64,000 nucleotides of DNA, taken from the NCBI RefSeq assembly GCF_963422355.1, contig NC_085088.1, forward strand, positions 5,443,914 through 5,507,913. The letters run 5' to 3'. Positions 45,671-56,929 of the stretch are shown piece by piece (position 1 is the stretch's first letter; the number at the start of each line of letters is the position of its first letter). The translations under genes and the position numbers were made by a program. The notes under the pieces were generated by a model. It was not told the origin of the DNA, did no database searches, and saw only the letters and a list, made by a program, of their open reading frames with translations. The DNA comes from Corticium candelabrum. Lineage: Eukaryota; Porifera; Homoscleromorpha; Homosclerophorida; Plakinidae.

Positions 45671-46857
45671 GCAAAAATCGAAAATTGTTTTAAAATTCTA
45701 TACGATAGTTCTAAAGGCGCACATACCTGGAAAAAGTTTTTAGATTTTTAAAGTTAAGGTTTAGACGAGAAAATTGCGCTGCAATGTGCTTCCGGTTTGG
45801 TGCATCCGATTTCGAGCAGTAGATTCAGGGCGTGTAGATATGACGTCAAGGAGAGAACGGATGTCGTGTTAGCGCAAAGTTTATAGCTAACGTACAAGAC
45901 TCGGACTTGCTCTACGTCGAGAATGGTTAGACGATGTGTCACAGCATTCTGTGAAAGACTGCTAAGGAAGGCGTAAGTCTTTTTCAATTTCTGAAAGACC
46001 CTGAAAAAAGACGAAAATGGGCGGAACAGGTGAGAAGAACGAGACATCGCTAGGAAGGCCCAAGTGATTCTTTCGTCTTGTGCAGTCGCCATTTTGAAGA
46101 AGACTGCTTCGAAGATCAACCAGGGCTGTACGAACAGTTTGGTATAGGCTTACGCGCTCCAAAATTGAAGCAGAACGCTGTACCAACTTCGTTCACGAGG
46201 ACTAGCAGCAGCGTGTGTAGCAACGACGGAGACAGTGCGCCGAGGGCTGAGCAGTTGGAACCGCTAAGAATGAAGAGATTGGCATATGAAAAACGCGAAA
46301 GAATAAGAGTAGGTTTTATTTGGACTTGTAAATCTAGTGATGAATTAATTAACAATTTCTAAGGTGGTACAGAATCTTCTAACTGCAGACAGCGAGTTTG
46401 ACAACATGGAAACTACCAATGATCATACTATGGACAGCAGTGACGACCATGTGGACAGCAATGAAGAGGAAATTGATCAAGTAGGTACATATCAGTTTTA
46501 AGTTTAATTAATAAAAGTTCAATGTTTATTTACTAAATCACAAGGAAACATGTTTCATGAAAGGCGTGGGAATCCAAACTGAGAGAGTGGCCACAAAAGA
46601 CGTGAAAATACAGGTTCGACCTGCTACTAGGACTAGAGGTATAGTAGTGATAACGTGATGTCAATATGTACCAATAATAAAGTATTGCACAGGGGTACAA
46701 GCACTGAAACAGCCAGTAATGCGAGAGGTCGGTGTCCAGTGCTCTTTTATATCTGCATCACCATTGCACAATGCACTGCTACATGCTGCAACAGATATTT
46801 GTGATAATGTCAGTGACATTAAGGTAACAAGGACATGTGAGACAGAAGTCCCAGAAG

Positions 46858-46950
46858 TAGAAACAGAAATTGAGACTTAAACAGAAATTGACACTGAAAC
46901 AGAAATTGAGACTTAAACAGAAATTGACACTGAAACAGAAATTGAAGCTG
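46858..46950 (+). repeat. 36-base tandem repeat
   Basis: About two and a half units of ACAGAAATTGAGACTTAA / ACAGAAATTGACACTGAA inside a Glu/Thr-rich coding segment of the THAP relic. The TAA in alternate units breaks the frame. Confidence 0.8.
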
Positions 46951-47635
46951 ATTATGGAAGGTTTGTTATGTTACCTTTTGTTGAACTATTATTCTAGTAA
47001 TGGTCATTACTGTTCTTATAGTCAGGAATATATCCATAAACATAATATGGATTTTGAAAGACAAGTGTATGTATCTCTTCATCTGCAGAAAAAGTATTTT
47101 GTGTTTGAGGACGCACTACTCAGTTTGTTTGAGAAATGTGCACTGCAGCAGTAACACAACCAACATAACTAAAACAACCATAGGAACATTTCTACATGTA
47201 AAACAACTGTCAATGGGGCACATTCGTCATTGGGAAAGTCAACCATTCGTGAGCAATACACCTGCTGGCAACATCATTCTCTCTGCATCTATTTTGTTTG
47301 CTGGTACTTCACCATCCAAGACACCACGTGTATTGGAATTTTTTGGCTGTCCATCCATTTCTACTCGAACTTTTTTCGCCACCAGTTTGGTCTGTTTGGG
47401 AGCACCATCAGTCTAGTCTGCTTGCTGAGCTAAAAGTGAACACAGAAAACTTATCCTTGGTGGTGATGGTAGGGCTGATAGCCCAGGTCACTGTGCAAAG
47501 TATGGGTCCTACACTGTAATGGAGCTGCATAAACATGCAGTAATTGACGTTCAGCTGGTGCAGGTATGGCAGACACTGCTATGATGTTAGTGTGCATATT
47601 TGTTTGTCTGGATTACTATCTATGTATTTGAATGT

Positions 47636-47637
<2 letters not shown>

Positions 47638-47694
<57 letters not shown>
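47638..47694. repeat. (GT)n microsatellite
   Basis: About 28 GT units within an apparent intron of the THAP relic, between exons ending at 47563 and starting near 47767. Confidence 0.95.
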
Positions 47695-47697
<3 letters not shown>

Positions 47698-49184
47698 CGC
47701 GTGAGCATGCCAGAATGTAGATGCTCTGTTTTTGTGTATGGTTATATCCATGTCTGTACTCAACAGAGCAATGAGGTGAAGGGGAGTTAGCACATGGAGA
47801 TCGAAGGGTTAATTCGAGGTATCAACTTCCTGCATGACCAGGAGTTTGAAGTTGGACTACTTGTGACTGATCGACACAGACAGATTGCCAAATGAGTTAG
47901 AGAAAACCTTCTTGCCACAGATAATCGCTATGATGTTTGGCATCTTGCAAAATGTACAAATATTACTAGACATATTTGTCTGTGCAAATAAACTTATCCT
48001 ATTTGTACATAGCATTTCGAAGGAAGATTGAAAACTTGGCAAAAGAAAAGGAAAGTGAACTTGCTCGTGAAGAGCCTTGTAAACCATCTTTATTGGTGTG
48101 CCATGTCAACCCCAAGTGGGAATGGTGACGAAATACAACAAAAGTGGCTATCAGTTTCTAACCATATTCACAACGTTCATGATGGACATGGGGAGGTATT
48201 TCCTTCATGTGAACATGCCATCTTACAGATCTGGAACGAAAGAAGAAATGGTTCAAACCAAGTAAGCATTCCAATTTTGCACGTCTGAGGTATTGATTTT
48301 AATGTCATCATTATCATTATCCAGACACGAAGGTCAGTCTCAAGATTGAAATGGTTATCTTAACCGTATGTTTGTTTCTGATGTGGCCAAGTTATCACTT
48401 ATGTACCAAACGTCCTGCCTCGAAGCCTTTCATAGTGTTGTCATTCACCTTGCACCCAAGTCGACTGCCTTCTCCTATCAAGGAATGCTGGCAAGGTATG
48501 GATGACGTTGCAAGCAAATTCTATCTATATAGCATGGTGACCTACTAGTATGAGGCATGGGTCATTATATTTCTGTTATGATGTAGACTCCACCTAGCAG
48601 CACTGCACTACAACGCGAACAACAGGGAACAAGCAAAAACAAAGCATGGAGCAAAGATACGTCCTCAAATACCCAAAGTATAAGAAAGGAGACTACATAG
48701 CAAGGAAAGTTCCTGCTGATATCTCACATGGTAATCTCATAAGTACAGAAAGTATGATGTCATATAATATTCATAACGGTTAAACTTTTGATCACAGGAT
48801 ATGTACAAGACCTGTTTCGTCAGTTATTAACACTTATTATTAATGATCCTTGGTAACGGTCTCTTGGCGCTTAGGACATCGTTTAGAACTTTCTATTAGA
48901 GATGCATTCAAATCGACGTTCTTCACAACCATCGATGAACGTATGCTTCAAGTCTACTTTAAGTCTACTTTAACTATGAAAAATCTCCTAAAAATGTCGA
49001 GAGATAAAGCAGGTGATAGCAGAGCTTAAGTTTTGTCTTGAAAATTCTGACTTGCCTAGGGCTGGTGGGCTTCGTGTGGCACGCGATTTGTATCACACAA
49101 AATTGCTGCCTTAGCCTGTCTCATTGACAGACTTGGAGTATACATTAGCCATCTGACTACGCTGAGTCAAACATCACCACGCTG

Positions 49185-50115
49185 AATTGAGCGTCAGACT
49201 CTTCATGGTTATATATCAAAGTGGACCAATTCAAAAATTCTGTTGGGTTGTGCAGTGTTTCACGACATTCTTAAACCAGTTGCTGTCTTGTCAAAAAACT
49301 TTGCAGGAAGAAGACTTGTGCACTGTTCGTGCCATTGATGCTATCATGAAGACAAAATCTAGACTTGACAAGCTACGAGTTACTGCATTCCAAGACTCAC
49401 CTTCTGAAAAAAGGTAATCGGAAGAATAAAACGCGATAGTAACAATTCTTCGCTTTTGCTGTATCAGACCGTACAGTTGAAAGACTAAAAACCATTGCTA
49501 GAGTACTTGGAAACCCACCACCTTCTCCTTGGATTGATCTAGTTTAAACTAGTTTTCATAATCATCTCGTTTCTCAGAACGTTGATGTTGCACTTCTTCA
49601 GGAAGCTGTTCTGATACTAGCGACAAACGGATGGCAGCTAGTGAGTGGCTCTGAATCTCCTTTTGGCTATCATGCAATTAATTCAGTCTGTGAACGTTTT
49701 GCTACACCATTAGAGAAGGCAGAGGTAGATATAGAATTGGTGCAAGATGAGTGGGACTGCATGGTAGCGTACGCCAGAGAATTTCTTGATATTGTGCGAG
49801 ATGACTATAGAGTTGTGTGGCGGAAGCTCTTCAACTGCGCAGACTCCAGTCGCTGGCACAACATCTTAGAATAGTGGAGCTGTTCTTCTGCTTGCTTGTT
49901 GCCAGCGGTCATTTAGAACAAGTCTACTCGCAGCTTAAGATGACAAAGACTGAAAGAAGGACGCGCTTGGCTTAGGACACCCTAGATGATCTAATGCGCA
50001 TCAATGTATCTGCACCTGCTCTAGCTGACTGGTGTCCAGATTCAGCCATTGATCACTGGTGGAGAGAAGGGCAGCGTCGTCCCCATGAGCGAGCATTAAA
50101 GTTTTCATCGCAATA
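49185..50115 (+). pseudogene. hAT transposase relic (ZNF862-like)
   Basis: Pieces in three frames form a hAT C-terminal half: RLHGYISKWTNSKILLGCAV (49190) and EEDLCTVRAIDAIMKTKSRL (49307). Then comes HAINSVCERFATPLEKAEVD, DEWDCMVAYAREFLDIVRD and YRVVWRKLFNCADSSRWHNI (49640-49870). Then VELFFCLLVASGHLEQVYSQL with a stop, and WCPDSAIDHWWREGQRRPH (50030), the hAT dimerisation region. Several stops occur. The N-terminal zinc finger and first catalytic Asp are not seen. Confidence 0.75.
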
Positions 50116-51602
50116 ACAGGACAGCCACAACAGTACTGATGATGTTTCATTACCCGAGGCCCGGATTTCCGGGCTCGAGTATAGTAGTCGTTCGATGACC
50201 GGTTGACCGTATATATAGTTGGTTAGCACAGATGCAAATGAGCTATTCCGGTCAATAGACGAGAACTGGTGTCATTACCGACCAACAGACGAACGTGATG
50301 TTATCATGAGGCTCCACCTCTCTTTCTTTGGTAGCTGCTAACGAGAATTCGGCCATCGGGCGTCCGTCCTGTACATGGTGTTTAGTCCTTTGCTTTAGCA
50401 CATAGAAGAACGCCTATAGTTTACATTTGCACGTGTATGTTTCCCAACAACAACCAGGAGCGAGGGTGTGTAGCTGTACCCGACTTCAACATTTTGCTTG
50501 TTCCACAGTGTTTCTGCAGTGGTTCTGCAGTCTGCTAGCTTGAATTTTCGGTGTGCGTGGCTGAGCGGCAGTGGTGTTGTTGCAAAGGTCACTAGTGTCG
50601 TCTTCAACAGAAATTTGGCGCTTGACGGGAATTTCCGAAGGAGAACGTGCATTGTCCATGACAGTGTCTGTTTGTCGGACGAAGCGGCTCGGCTGACCTG
50701 TAAGTACGCTAGTGCGTCTCTATTCATTTTTGTTCTACGATATCCAAAGTCAGAGCGAACAGATGCCTAATAATCTACATGTGCACGTGCATGCTTTCGC
50801 ACATAGACGTTTTGTTTTGGCTCTTGGGTCACCTCATTACAACCAAAACGGTTAGACGGATAGCTGTGTAAATACTGTACAGTGCACAGTAGGCGACGTC
50901 TAGCTAGAGAATCGACACAAACAAGACGCCTAGAGAAGCTGCACAAAGAACGAGACTTTTACATTCTTGTGAGCTGGAAAATCGGTGGTGAGCTGCTTGT
51001 TTGGTCTACATTTGTAACCTAGGTTTCCTGCCAACAAACAGAACAATGATCACGCCCGTTACTTCATCATGTAAGGCGAAGATTGCCAGCCGGCCTGCTA
51101 TTGTTTTTGGTGACCTAATAAGGTTGTAAATTTTGTTTAGAATAAGGCTGTTTTGTTGAAGTGTTTGCTCATACAAATGGCAGGTTCAACTTTAAAATTA
51201 AAGTCAAAGTTGAGAATTACAATGTATATACAACTTGATAACAACGAAATACACATTTTATTCTTATGCTTATTACTATTTGCTCTTTGCAGGAAGAGGA
51301 AAAGGTGAAATGCACATGTCTTTCTGTCTCGCCGGTGACAGCACTTGCTGCTGGAGAACTTGACAGCTCTTGTGCGGAGTTGCGTTGCCACTTCCGGCAT
51401 GTATTGCAATAAAATGCGTATTTCGTCGTGCCGGCGCACGTGCAGCTATATGCTGGGGTGCGGACCGGCGCGCTAGAAAATAGAAGCGAGGTCCTACGGG
51501 ACGTTGGCTGACGGACTGCGTAGCCGTTGTACGCGGTAGCAGCCAGTCACGTGACTTACCTCCAGCTCGACCTGTGACCATTTCAATAATGTTACTTATT
51601 TA
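50116..51602. other. Region without recognised features
   Basis: About 1.5 kb. Short frames on both strands have no recognisable family. Nothing firm is visible. Confidence 0.4.
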
Positions 51603-51605
51603 TTA

Positions 51606-52583
51606 GGCCGGACCAAATATTTTTTGTTTCCGGTCGCCCGACCGGGTCAAATTTGGGGAAAACCTGAAAGTCTTTTGGATCTTTGATATTAATTTGTTCC
51701 AACGGGCATGCGCACTGAAGCCAGACAGTATGGCCTCGTTGTGTGCTGGCGATCAGCGAAGCGTCTTCTTTCACAACGGTTGATTCGTGTGGAATTTGAC
51801 GCAACACTGGAAGACGTGTTTGATAGCCACGTGAAGCCGAGATTGGCGGATCACGGAAGCAGCCTTCCTGTGCACATGAATGCAAAGTCGACTGCGTCTG
51901 AAAAAACTGAGGCATGGAAGGACGTGGAAATGACGGAGAACGTGAGCCTACTGATCGACTTCGGATGCCGTTTCGTCAAGTTTTCACTCCAAGATGCCGT
52001 TGACGAAGAAGTGTCAATTGCAAAGCGGCCGTGTCCTGATGGGGCCTCTGCATTCAAAGTTCTAATGACCTCTGCAACCGCTAGGGACAGGCTACCCGAA
52101 GAGGAAAACGGTTAGATCGGCGAAGTCTGCCTTGTAACAGGATGTAGTCAAACACCTGAAAGTAGGATGATTGTCACTTTCCCGTATGTGCATGGTCTTG
52201 TATAGTTTCGTTTTCTAGGACTGTGGTCTTGGTTCCACTCCAGACGTTGTTGAAAACGAAGGACGGTACGTGGTTAGGACCATTACGTCATCACTATGGT
52301 ATGTGCACCCACATTTCAAGACAATTGAGGATGCTAGCCAACGTAAATTAGTGCCCTCACTTCCTGATTGGTGGCCCAGTGTCTTCGGATCGCAGCTGTA
52401 TAATGATTGGAAAGCAAAGAAAAAGAAACGCCCACGTATTGACGTCATCTCCGTGGGATAGTAAGTCTGTGAAATCATGGAAGCAAGACCAAAATAATAG
52501 AGCCAAAAAATATTTTCCCGGCCGACCGAGTCTCTTTTTAACCGTCTTGGCGACCGGAAACAAGAAATATATTTGTTTCGGCC
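51606..52583 (+). mobile_element. TTA-flanked inverted-repeat element carrying an unknown gene
   Basis: About 34-base inverted ends, GGCCGGACCAAATAT...GTTTCCGGTCGCC at 51606-51638 and GGCCGAAACAAATAT...GTTTCCGGTCGCC on the minus strand at 52583-52549. TTA lies directly outside both ends (51603-51605, 52584-52586). A TTA duplication fits PIF/Harbinger-type insertion, but no Harbinger transposase is present. The gene inside is not a recognised transposase. Confidence 0.65.
51708..52461 (+). pseudogene. Unrecognised gene inside the TTA-flanked element
   Basis: From the ATG at 51708 the frame runs 135 residues with LEDVFDSHVKPRLADHGSS and LLIDFGCRFVKFSLQDAVD. It meets a TAG at about 52113 and would continue as IGEVCLVTGCSQTPE to a GTAGGA donor near 52160. 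An acceptor TTTTCTAG at 52218 leads to a second exon (DCGLGSTPDVVENEGRY, SSLWYVHPHFKTIED, LVPSLPDWWPSVFGSQL) that ends with a basic KKKKRP stretch and a stop at 52461. I do not recognise the family. The patterned amino-acid use and matching splice sites argue that it was once coding. It may be a captured host gene. Confidence 0.45.
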
Positions 52584-52586
52584 TTA

Positions 52587-53466
52587 CCCAAATCATACCT
52601 TTCTGCCATACGATTTTGTCATAGCGCGACTAATTTACCTTCAAGGTGCATACCGGCCGAGGGTTTGCACTTCTAGTGCTTCTTCATTGATGTTTTGTAT
52701 TGAGGATTGGGAAGCTTGGGTGGGAACTGTTGACAAGCACTAGTTTTGTACGTTGTACATGTAACCTGTACAATTTAGTGACCGTTTAAGCCTAAGTAGT
52801 AACTGATTTACTCTCTGATACAACAATTACTACAAGCTGCTTTACAGCTCATTAATGGTTAATTAACAGTGAATATAAGTGCTTATGATCAGTACAGAAC
52901 ATGACTCAACTTCTGCTTTACTCTTAATTAATGTAGCTTTATACATTTTGTCTTACGTATTTCGTTTATAGAAAATTTCTAATGTCGCTTAATCTACAGA
53001 CTTAAATCACAAGTCATGAAAAACAATCTGTGGGAGACCATTTTAGTCTGACTTCTATCTCAAACTCCGTTGACTTGTGAATACTTAGTGCTGTTTGTAG
53101 ACGAGAACTGGTCTACCTATGGCTGGACTGCTTTAAAATGTCTTGTCTGGTGTCATTGTAAAAATGAAGAAAATATTTCCACTGTTGTGTATTTCAAGAA
53201 TGGCAAAAAAATTGCCTCAGCTTTTGTGATACCTTACTGAACTTTTGTGCTCATGTAGCTGTTGACTGTATGTGGATATCATAAGGCATGGTGACACTGA
53301 TCTTTTGCACTCGTCATGTTAAATTTGGCTGCCTTTTTATTAACGCGCGTTATACCAAACAAATTGAAATCAGGTTTTGATGCTCCTGAGTAAGTTAGTT
53401 ACGATGGAAAATATGTTTGAACCAATTCTAGCTGTGCAGTCCAATCAATTTAAAATTTTAGTCTTG
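52587..53466. other. Region without recognised features
   Basis: About 880 AT-rich bases. No gene seen. Confidence 0.4.
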
Positions 53467-53517
53467 CGTAGCCAGCCCCTTCCACTTTTGATATCAAAAG
53501 GGGAGGGGCTGGCTACG
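53467..53517. repeat. 51-base palindrome
   Basis: The arms CGTAGCCAGCCCCTTCC and GGGAGGGGCTGGCTACG pair with few mismatches. The centre TTTTGATATCAAAA is itself a perfect palindrome, so the whole can form a hairpin or cruciform. Confidence 0.9.
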
Positions 53518-53570
53518 TGAGAATATGTCCGGACAACGTTGAAACCTTAATTCGAGCACTGCGGGCGTGC

Positions 53571-53574
<4 letters not shown>

Positions 53575-53627
<53 letters not shown>
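53575..53627. repeat. (GT)n microsatellite
   Basis: About 26 GT units. It is the inverted counterpart of the (CA)n at 43167-43231. Confidence 0.95.
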
Positions 53628-53634
<7 letters not shown>

Positions 53635-54035
53635 TATATGCATGCGTTAAGTTAAAAGTATTTTAGTTTCCGTCTGATTGCATGTGTGTAGGGAAGTCAT
53701 TCAATCTCAATAAACTGGATTTAAGATTGTGGGTGATAGATAATATTGACAAAACGTTAGACCATCCAATCAAAGAGTTGAACATCAAACTCGTTCTTAT
53801 CATTACTGTATTTTCATTCCTTTGGGGTCTTGGACAGAATTGATCTGAGCATTTCATCAAGTAGAGCTCCTGACACATTCAATCTAACCATTGATGATTT
53901 CTTACTAAATAGCCATGGCATCATGCAGCTGGAAAGAGACTTTGAAGTACTTCTATCCAGGTAATTAAGCAATTATTGTGAGCTGTTTACTGATTAATTA
54001 ATAGTATAATAGTAGGCTATACCACTATGGCAGAG
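53628..54035 (+). pseudogene. Inverted partial copy of the DUF6589 relic
   Basis: The reverse complement of about 42777-43165. It includes the exon encoding LTIDDFLLNSHGIMQLERDF, its GTAATTAAG donor, the intron and the start of the next exon (GCTATACCACTATGGCAGAG at 54016). Similarity stops at about 54035, where piggyBac sequence begins. Confidence 0.85.
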
Positions 54036-55812
54036 TTAAAGCCAACGAGAAGAGCTTTCAATGGCAGCACGACACCACCTCCCGTGAGCTCAGAGCCTAT
54101 TTTGGCCTTTTGTTGGGCATGGGATTAGTCCTTTTGCCCCAGATCTCGCATTACTGGTCTCAAAGTGAATTTTGGGGCCACGACTTATATAAACAAACTA
54201 TGTCCGGACGGCGGTTTAATGCCATCTCTCGTTCACTGAAGGTTAGATAAACAATTTTTGTGAAATAGAAAATGTTACGGGATCTTTCTTGCCTAGATGA
54301 ATGAACATATTCCAAAGAGAAAACAAAACCGTCGTCCCAAGATATCGGGGCAGAAGACACAGCACGCCTCACAGAGCCGATCCCTGACCCCGGTACTGGG
54401 GTACAGAAAGGAGACGAATCAGTTGGCGCTCGTGCTGAGGGCCAGGAGGCACCCAACCCCAGTCTCTGGGAGCAGGGTGCTACTAAACCAACACCAGACC
54501 GGCATTTTAAGATTAGAAAAGTGCTACAGCAGGTATGAAGACGTGCCAGCTTGTAGTATGAACAATCAGGGTATATGTATGTGATGATAGATGAGGCGTG
54601 CTTGCCACATGTATTACCAACCTGGACAGAAACTTGCAATCGATGAACGAATGCTTCGTTTCAAAGGTTAAATAGATTTAATGTACATGGATACCTCTGA
54701 TTGTAATGCAGTTCTATTTTAGGAAGGTCCGGCATGCGGCAATATATGCCCAACAAACCCATCAATTGGGGCTTCAAGCCATGCGGTTTGGTAATATCAG
54801 ACTTATCCTCTCTCGGTGGAGCCAGTTACGTCGTTGACTTTGCCGTTTACATAGGCTCCCAGGGCGTTCAGGAAGAGGGCCTCACTCCTGGAGCCTCCTG
54901 CCAGCAGCAACCTTCCGTTGCCTATCCTTGGGCTGGGTTACCATCTCTACGTAGACAATTACTACTTCCGGTATTGTTTGTATTTTGAGTGCATTGATGT
55001 TAGTAGGCATTGTGTGATTCCTGGTAGGTAAACAATTTCGCCAGCTCAAGCAAAAGGAAGAATATGCTGCTGGAGCAATGCGCCGAGGACGCTCCGGTCT
55101 ACCACTGCAAGTTGGTGGACCAATCTTAAAAAGGAGGACAGAGGCAATTGCCGTTGGACACGTGACGGCGATTGCCTGTACCTAGTCTGGGTCGACAACA
55201 GTATCCCTGTCTTTTGCTCAACTCTTCATCAAGGGTCAACGCAAAACTTGACTGTGGAGAAGAAAGGCTAAGGAAGTGGTAGGTAGCTTGAGCATTTAAC
55301 AGTAATGTAAATTGAATTTTCTAAATGTGGTTTTAAGAAAGGCAAGGAAATTTTCTTGCCCACCGGTCGTTCCAGACTACAATAGGTACATGGGTGGTGT
55401 CGACCTGTTTGACCAGATGTTAGGTGCCTACCCGGTCTTCAGTAAGGTCTTCTGTTGGCCGAATGTCTTCCTGTTCAACTTCCTCCAGACCGCAGCAATG
55501 AATTCATGGCACCTGTACAAAGTTACCACCAATCCGAAAGTAAGCGTCATAGCTATGAATTCTTACTTATGTATAGCTAGTTATTCATGTTGTAGATGAA
55601 ACATCTTGACTTTCAAGCAAGAACTACTGTTCAAAGAACTGGTCGCTGCCAAACAGAAAGCTCAACTACATCATCCCAGCAGAGGAGGTCAACCACAAGA
55701 CCCAGTCGCCTCCTCTGCAGCATTCTATATCCTTCCCATGCACCACACTCCCATGTTTGAATTGACGAGCAGCACCGTGGTCGGTGAGGGCAGATACATG
55801 TGCTATGTTTAG
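54036..55812 (+). pseudogene. piggyBac transposase relic, plus copy
   Basis: Exons on the plus strand. 54045-54242: FQWQHDTTSRELRAYFGLLL to RRFNAISRSLK. About 54340-54530: an Ala/Gly/Pro linker ending PDRHFKIRKVLQQ. About 54592-54667: YQPGQKLAIDERMLRFK, first catalytic Asp. 54723 onward: GRSGMRQYMPNKPINWGFK, ASYVVDFAVYIGSQ, and GYHLYVDNYYF in another frame (second Asp). About 55030-55270: MRRGRSGLPLQVGGPILKRR and DCLYLVWVDNSIPVFCSTLH, separated by a frameshift. 55340-55540: YNRYMGGVDLFDQMLGAYPV (third Asp). A final exon ends at 55812 without the usual cysteine-rich domain. All three acidic motifs survive, but shifts disable it. Confidence 0.85.
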
Positions 55813-56427
55813 TAATACGGGGTCTTCTAAACTTGTATTTGTTTAGTTGTATATATTGTTATTTTCAAAGACAGGGGGCCAAGGTGCAAACATTTTGCAA
55901 GGAGCGTGGTGTATTCTTATGTTTGCGTCTAGACTGTAATTGGTTTATATTGTATCATAGCAAAAAGTAACTAAGCCTGATTTAATGTGTTTTGTAAAAA
56001 GGGTAACGTGGAATAGTATAAATATGTACAGTTCATCATTTGTAAATATCTAGATCTTATGTATACTGTATATATAAAGAGTTGATGTGGCCAGAATGGC
56101 TGCTACTGCATCTGTGGCTCTGTATTTTAGTTTCTTCGTTTCATAGGTAAGTTAATGTTTATAGTCGTGTAGAGTGTAGTCCGTTCCGAGTTCTCATTGC
56201 GTTTGTGAGGCCGTATAGCTGTAGTCCAGGCTTTGCGCTAGACCTTTGATGTTGAAGGAGAAGGGTCCTAATAGGGACCACCTTCAATTGTTGATATCAA
56301 ACTTTAATGATGGTCGGTGGACGGGTGACGTCGACGACTACCATCGTACGAAGTGGCAGGTCCGGAGCTGCAGAGGTAGATTTATTGTGAATTATAGAAG
56401 GTCTCCTTACGGGAGAGATGCGTCATC
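55813..56427. other. Region without recognised features
   Basis: About 600 bases after the piggyBac relic. No gene seen. Confidence 0.4.
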
Positions 56428-56660
56428 TTAGATTAACCTGTTATCCAGGGGTAAGTAATTACGTAAACAATTGTGTGTCGATTCCAGGATGTCCCCTAAG
56501 AGGGCTGACCGCAGAATCGCATCGAGCAGTAGCGATGTCTTGACTTCTGGTGGCGTCGAATCATCCTCCTGGAGCGTCGCTTTTAAGGAGATTTCGAATC
56601 GCTGTCGCCATTTTCTCAACGCTGGCGCTAATCCACCGTCGGTCGGCATTGGCGGAGAAA
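56428..56660 (-). pseudogene. Isolated gypsy Gag N-terminal fragment
   Basis: Minus-strand frame ALRKWRQRFEISLKATLQED followed by PPEVKTSLLLDAI, matching PLEVKTSLLLHVIGPEG of gypsy relic 2. At the DNA level AGCGATGTCTTGACTTCTGG aligns with AGCGATGTCTTCACTTCTAG at 45629. Neither polymerase nor LTR is nearby. Confidence 0.62.
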
Positions 56661-56929
56661 GACCTGTGAGAACTGTAAACTGTAGCGTTGAAATGGTGAG
56701 ATATGGAGGCTTCCGCCATCTCCTGGTACCATAACATTGTATTATACTATTTTATTAATATAAATCAATCTTCTAGTCCTCTATCCCGGATGTCCATTCG
56801 GGTATCCACACAACACTAACTACATCACTACACTCTCGTCTGCATTTCATTTTATTTTGATATGGTTACATCGCTCATTTAAAGACCTAGACGTTTGCTT
56901 TGTTTCTCAACTTGATTTTTCTCCAAAAG

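Larger units (their letters stand above)
45920..48740 (+). pseudogene. THAP-domain transposase-like relic (Kolobok-like?)
   Basis: A THAP zinc finger opens with the ATG at 45924 (VRRCVTAFC). It contains two stops and a shift, then SFVLCSRHFEEDCFE and LKQNAVPTSF (46067-46190). Spliced exons follow. One carries SNTPAGNIILSASILFAG (47260). Another carries LGGDGRADSPGHCAKYGSYT (47456), ending before GTATGG. Another carries SNEVKGS, a stop, LLVTDRHRQIAK, a stop and YDVWHLAK (47765-47950). Later come NHLYWCAMSTPSG, CLEAFHSVV and LARLHLAALHYN. I recognise this order from uncharacterised THAP proteins of fish and cnidarians. GDGR and TDRH could be DDE-type acids. The Kolobok link is an inference. A (GT)n array lies in one intron. 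Confidence 0.6.

Noticed and set aside
50395..51581. Overlapping frames of 90-110 residues on both strands
   Set aside because: No recognisable family and mutually exclusive; nothing favours any of them.
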